Below the pieces are notes generated by a model, which did no database searches, had not been told where the DNA came from, and saw only the letters and a program-made list of their open reading frames with translations. Of a stretch of 64,000 nt of DNA, positions 59,205 through 64,000 are shown one piece after another. The DNA is from Beroe forskalii. Lineage: Eukaryota > Ctenophora > Nuda > Beroida > Beroidae. The DNA is taken from contig WFMF01000106.1 of NCBI GenBank assembly GCA_011033025.1, positions 62,001 through 126,000 on the forward strand, in the 5' to 3' direction. Made by a program: the position numbers and the translations under genes. Position 1 is the first letter of the stretch, and the number at the start of each line of letters is the position of its first letter.

Positions 59205-61048
59205 TGTGAAATATTTAGCCGGGGGCTGGACCAACGATCTCTAACTCAATATCAAATCATCATTGCATAACGCTTACATAAAATGGCCTTAAAGTCAGGA
59301 AACTATGAATGCCGAAAGTATGGACAAGAACAGATGGGACCCGGTAAGCTTAGTTAGCGTCCATGATAATACTAAACGTCTATGCCATCACTGACATAGC
59401 ATCTGTTCAACTAACGATTTAACAAACAAAGAAACCATGACTGAAAGGTTGAATTCCAAAATACTAGCTAGCTCTGAAAAGAATTGAGTACCGGTTCAGA
59501 AGGCTTGTCGGGGCATGAAAGGTGCTTTTCGAACTCTACTTCGCACGAGTGTTTAGAAACACTCTCTTCATGTGCCGTTCGAACTCTACTAGGACACTCG
59601 AGTGTTAAAACACTCTTACCTCGGCGAAAGGTAACAGGCATTAACAAATAAAATTGCACCAAGGGCTGGCTAGACCACTTGATCTGACTTCCTATCTGAA
59701 ACCGGTTCTGGCGAAAGAGGTCACAGGGTTGCCAAGTTAAACATTGTGAAATATTTAGCCGGGGCTGGACCAACGATCTCTAACTCAATATCAAATCATC
59801 ATTGCATAACGCTTACGTAAAATGGCCTTAAAGTCAGGAAACTATGAATGCCGAAAGTATGGACAAGAACAGATGGGACCCGGTAAGCTTAGTTAGCGTC
59901 CATGATAATACTAAACCGTCTATGCCATCACTGACATAGCATCTGTTCAACTAACGATTTAACAAACAAAGAAACCATGACTGAAAGGTTTAATTCCAAA
60001 ATACTAGCTAGCTCTGAAAAGAATTGAGTACCGGTTCAGAAGGCTTGTCGGGGGCATGAAAGGTGCTTTTCGAACTCTACTTCGCACGAGTGTTTAGAAA
60101 CACTCTCTTCATGTGCCGTTCGAACTCTACTAGGACACTCGAGTGTTAAAAAACACTCTTACCTCTGGCGAAAGGTAACAGGCATTAACAAATAAAATTG
60201 CACCAAGGGCTGGCTAGACCACTTGATCTGACTTCCTATCTGAAACCGGTTCTGGCGAAAGAGGTCACAGGGTTGCCAAGTTAAACATTGTGAAATATTT
60301 AGCCGGGGGCTGGACCAACGATCTCTAACTCAATATCAAATCATCATTGCATAACGCTTACGTAAAATGGCCTTAAAGTCAGGAAACTATGAATGCCGAA
60401 AGTATGGACAAGAACAGATGGGACCCGGTAAGCTTAGTTAGCGTCCATGATAATACTAAACCGTCTATGCCATCACTGACATAGCATCTGTTCAACTAAC
60501 GATTTAACAAACAAAGAAACCATGACTGAAAGGTTTAATTCCAAAATACTAGCTAGCTCTGAAAAGAATTGAGTACCGGTTCAGAAGGCTTGTCGGGGGC
60601 ATGAAAGGTGCTTTTCGAACTCTACTTCGCACGAGTGTTTAGAAACACTCTCTTCATGTGCCGTTCGAACTCTACTAGGACACTCGAGTGTTAAAAACAC
60701 TCTTACCTCTGGCGAAAGGTAACAGGCATTAACAAATAAAATTGCACCAAGGGCTGGCTAGACCACTTGATCTGACTTCCTATCTGAAACCGGTTCTGGC
60801 GAAAGAGGTCACAGGGTTGCCAAGTTAAACATTGTGAAATATTTAGCCGGGGCTGGACCAACGATCTCTAACTCAATATCAAATCATCATTGCATAACGC
60901 TTACGTAAAATGGCCTTAAGTCAGGAAACTATGAATGCCGAAAGTATGGACAAGAACAGATGGGACCCGGTGTGCTTAGTTAGCGTCCATGATAATACTA
61001 AACCGTCTATGCCATCACTGACATAGCATCTGTTCAACTAACGATTTA
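59205..61048 (+). repeat. Tandem array of a 540-bp unit (3.4 copies)
   Basis: Units start TGTGAAATATTTAGCCGGGG at 59205, 59746, 60290 and 60834; the fourth stops part-way. The units are over 97% alike. Each holds two adjacent hairpins with a GAGTGTT/AACACTC stem. The array is flanked by ACGATAT at both ends (59198-59204 and 61049-61055), as if inserted as one piece. No coding capacity. Confidence 0.92.
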
Positions 61049-61055
61049 ACGATAT

Positions 61056-62191
61056 ACTTTATATCATATTTATATTCTCTTGGTGAGACCGAGTTCGTTT
61101 TGAGAGAGTTATTTATTTACGATCTCAGGTTTTGTTTGGGCGACCGGTGTCGACCCAGTCGGGAGTTTTATTTGGGCGACCGGTGTCGACCCAGTCGGGA
61201 GTTTGAATCAGGAGTACAGTGCCAGCCCAGGGGGCAAGTTACGGTGTTGACTCGGGATAACAGTAGTGCCGAGTTGGGATACTCTCTGTACTAGGACAAT
61301 TCACGGGACTCTTCTCACACGGGACTCTTCTGACACGGAAGTCAGATTTGTACAGGACACTGATCACCACGGAAGCTGATCACTTACCTCTACGGAGATC
61401 GTCATCATCAGGCAACAGCCAGATCACATATATTGATATCGCGTGGTAGCGTAGTGGGAACTGAAGTTTATACATTGATATATTGTGATAGTGAAGTTAC
61501 GAGATATGTTATCTGAGTAGATATCTTGAGTTAGAGAGAGGGAGAGCGAGTACAGCAAGTAGAATATAGATTAGTTTATATACTATATATTCCGCTTTTA
61601 TATATTTTGTGTGATAACCAAGTCTCTTCCTTTGGTACAGGGAACGGGGGTATTAACAGTGGTAGCAGAAGAAAGAGGAGACGGTCCATCGCAGTGAGTA
61701 CTCAGGAAAATACAACTCTAACTCAAATATCAAATTGGAATTCAAAATTCATAGGTAATCATGACATCTTCCTACAAGAGCATTCCAGTGCTGACAGAGG
61801 ACACGGTGTATTCCTCATGGAAGAAGGAGATTGCATTCTGGAAGCATGCAACAAATGTGGATCCAAAGAAGAGGGCTCATACAGTGATCCTGGCTATGAC
61901 TGGCAAGCCAAGGACAGTAGCTGTGCAACTTAATCCAGAGACGTTGGCAGTTGAAGGAGGGCTAGATCTACTTGTCAAGGAGATGGACAAGCTGTTCTTG
62001 AAGGACAACACACAGCAGTTGTTCTGTGCCATTGATGCATTCGAGAAGTTCAAACGCCCCAAGTCCATGTCAATGGACGAGTACATAGCTGAATTCACCA
62101 GACTCTACAAGTGTGTGGTTGAATGTCGTGAGGGGAAGGACAGCTATGAAGATGGAATTCTGGCTTACAAGATGTTGATTGGCGATTGCTA
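61056..62191 (+). mobile_element. LTR retrotransposon fossil, Ty1/copia-like, 5' part
   Basis: Treated as a fossil. Parts seen: a presumed 5' LTR/leader ending near 61661, a primer-binding site like that for initiator Met-tRNA (TGGTAGCAGAAG at about 61664), and a gag-like frame at 61761-62192 (WKKEIAFWKHATNVDPKK, ILAMTGKPRTVAVQLNPE, FEKFKRPKSMSMDEYIAEF). Family assignment rests on the primer site and the gag pattern. Only the 5' portion is here, so it is broken; the gag segment looks well kept, so it is probably not very old. Confidence 0.65.
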
Positions 62192-62214
62192 AACAGTACA
62201 CGCACGTATGTCCC

Positions 62215-62310
62215 AGTTTGGCACGCGCGGCGCGCTTCCCAGCAAAGGGGGGTGTGTCCCGTAGGGAAGCGCGCGGCGCGTACACACACCTATGCGGGCT
62301 TAGGAACATT
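62215..62310. repeat. GC-rich palindromic repeat
   Basis: GCGCGGCGCGCTTCCC with its complement GGGAAGCGCGCGGCGCG, then GTACACACACCTATGCGGGC, shared with 34480-34600. Confidence 0.65.
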
Positions 62311-62597
62311 ACTGATAACGCTTTAATCAAATTCTCATCACCCGGTCGCATGGCCCTTCGGCTTTTGGTTGCTTCTCAGAATTTGTTTCTCAAAATTTGA
62401 TGGATTTCTCCCATCCCTGCGCGCAACACTCGGAGATTTGGAGGGTCGTGGTTGCGAAAAACCTTGCGTGCGCGGCGGAGGGTAGGGTAACATCCTACAA
62501 CTCAAAATTTGTTTCTCAAAATTTGTTTCTCACTCTAATAAAATTGAAAAAAATCAGTTATATCCCAGGAACATATAAGGTGGTTTCATTGTTTTGC

Positions 62598-62723
62598 GTT
62601 GATCAAATGGACTGATCAAATGAAAAACGCGCACAATACACTTTTGCAATGATGTCTGCGCAAAACAGAAAGTGCGAGCAATTGTGTACATTTTTCATTT
62701 GATCTATCCATTTGATCGATGCG
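62598..62723. repeat. Short inverted repeat (MITE-like)
   Basis: GATCAAATGGACTGATCAAA near the left end pairs with TTTGATCTATCCATTTGATC on the right, enclosing about 60 bp. Confidence 0.6.
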
Positions 62724-63013
62724 AAATGATGCAGGTGCCTAACATGACACATAAACTAGCTATTTATTTAATTTATTAAACTTACAACACAACACATATT
62801 AAATTAACTGACTGAGAATGTTGTGTTGCACTATATGGAGTTCCTGAAGAAGAGATTTTTATAATCTTGAAACTGTCAGTAGAATAGTGGAGTATAGTGT
62901 GTGGGTTAGATTACTTTATATTGAAAGTTGTTTGTTTCACTGTATCAATGATCAATCACATCAAACATATTTAATTTATTAAATTATTAATTCATTGCTT
63001 ATCTTCTTTGTAG

Positions 63014-63130
63014 AACAAATACAGCCATATTGTAGGCAAGCCACAGAGCTCTCCAACAGCTCCAACTGTAGTCTTAGATGGGATCCATGAAGGAAGTGCC
63101 TTCATCAGAGAGCTAGGCAGATCCAAATAA
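63014..63130 (+). CDS. Possible terminal coding exon
   Basis: After ttctttgtag the + frame reads NKYSHIVGKPQSSPTAPTVV and LDGIHEGSAFIRELGRSK, then TAA, which overlaps an AATAAA. It could end a + strand transcript upstream of the ARHGAP39-like gene. The minus strand is also open here, so the call is tentative. Confidence 0.3.
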   Translation, partial: NKYSHIVGKPQSSPTAPTVVLDGIHEGSAFIRELGRSK

Positions 63131-63474
63131 AGCATGAGACACCAATAATGATATGGTGTAATGAAAGCTAACAGACTTGTGGCACACAGACTTGTGATCA
63201 AGAGATGAAGTTGACTGTTTTATCTTGTAAACATGAATCAGGCTGCTTAATATTTTTAATGTAACCTCTGTGTGAGGTTTATCAGCCATTTTCAAGCATA
63301 GGTTCTATGCTCATAAGTTCAGTTACTTGTAATTGCTATTTCACTGAAAGTAAGTTAGTGCCTAAGATAAGAGGCAGGATAATGTTATTGTAATGTTATC
63401 TAATCCTTGAGATTATAATAATTATAAAAATCAACACATTAGTCACTTACCTATTTTTTAACAGCTTCTATGAC

Positions 63475-63916
<442 letters not shown>

Positions 63917-64000
63917 TAATCCTCTAAACTTTAAAAAAAGGAAAAACTATTGCTTTCTGGGGTCATTTTATTGCTCTATCACCCTGATAATGATAAACAT

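Noticed and set aside
59205-61048. Hammerhead ribozyme, 5S or tRNA gene in the 540-bp unit
   Set aside because: No CTGANGA/GAAA core, no 5S C-box and no complete A/B box pair could be found by eye.
62992-63201. Minus-strand frame with hydrophobic stretches over the possible + exon
   Set aside because: The plus strand has the better acceptor, a stop and an overlapping polyadenylation signal.

Overview
This is animal (metazoan) nuclear DNA: AT-rich, intron-bearing and packed with repeats. The genes it carries (EIF2S3, arginase, syntenin, an LSH/HELLS-type N-terminus, a Vilse/ARHGAP39-type N-terminus) and the many LINEs, foldback elements and small inverted-repeat transposons fit an invertebrate with a large repeat-rich genome. 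Scattered degenerate CCCTAA-like stretches are compatible with a TTAGGG telomere lineage, but this is weak. I cannot name the phylum. The eIF2-gamma keeps the four-cysteine knuckle seen in fly and yeast and is otherwise fairly divergent.

Layout. 1-8.6 kb: the eIF2-gamma gene (+), missing its first exon(s). Its introns hold a 21-bp minisatellite with a nested inverted-repeat element, and a 37-bp hairpin satellite split by a LINE. 8.6-12.3 kb: a minisatellite-rich stretch and a three-exon arginase gene (+) with a tandemly repeated 3' tail. 13.4-15.0 kb: a single-exon seven-transmembrane protein (+). 15.7-16.9 kb: a hAT-like non-autonomous element with a long hairpin. 18.7-19.7 kb: a second copy of the LINE. 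21.6-21.8 kb: a syntenin PDZ2 exon (-). 24-33.5 kb: an old L2/CR1-like LINE, then a third copy of the young LINE interrupted by a 4.4-kb foldback element and by a 1.35-kb element with an 8-bp target duplication. 35.7-40.5 kb: a decayed I/Jockey-group LINE with an RNase H domain. 40.6-43.5 kb: a region bounded by 0.3-kb inverted repeats. 43.7-44.8 kb: a LINE ORF1-like gene (-). 45.6-54.5 kb: two 5' exons of an LSH/HELLS-like gene (+). 55.3-56.1 kb: a small two-exon type II membrane protein gene (-) running into a minisatellite. 57.6-58.5 kb: a LINE 3' end (-). 59.2-61.05 kb: a mobile-looking tandem array of a 540-bp unit. 61.06-62.2 kb: a Ty1/copia-like LTR fossil. 63.5-63.9 kb: the first two coding exons of an ARHGAP39-like gene (+).

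The genes do not form a pathway. The most unusual signal is at the introns. Four of the five eIF2-gamma introns have an 8-15 bp direct repeat spanning both splice junctions, one of these has no AG at its 3' end, and the syntenin exon shows the same sign. This looks like repeat-flanked intron gain. One of these introns also appears to have amplified a donor-like sequence into a 21-bp minisatellite.
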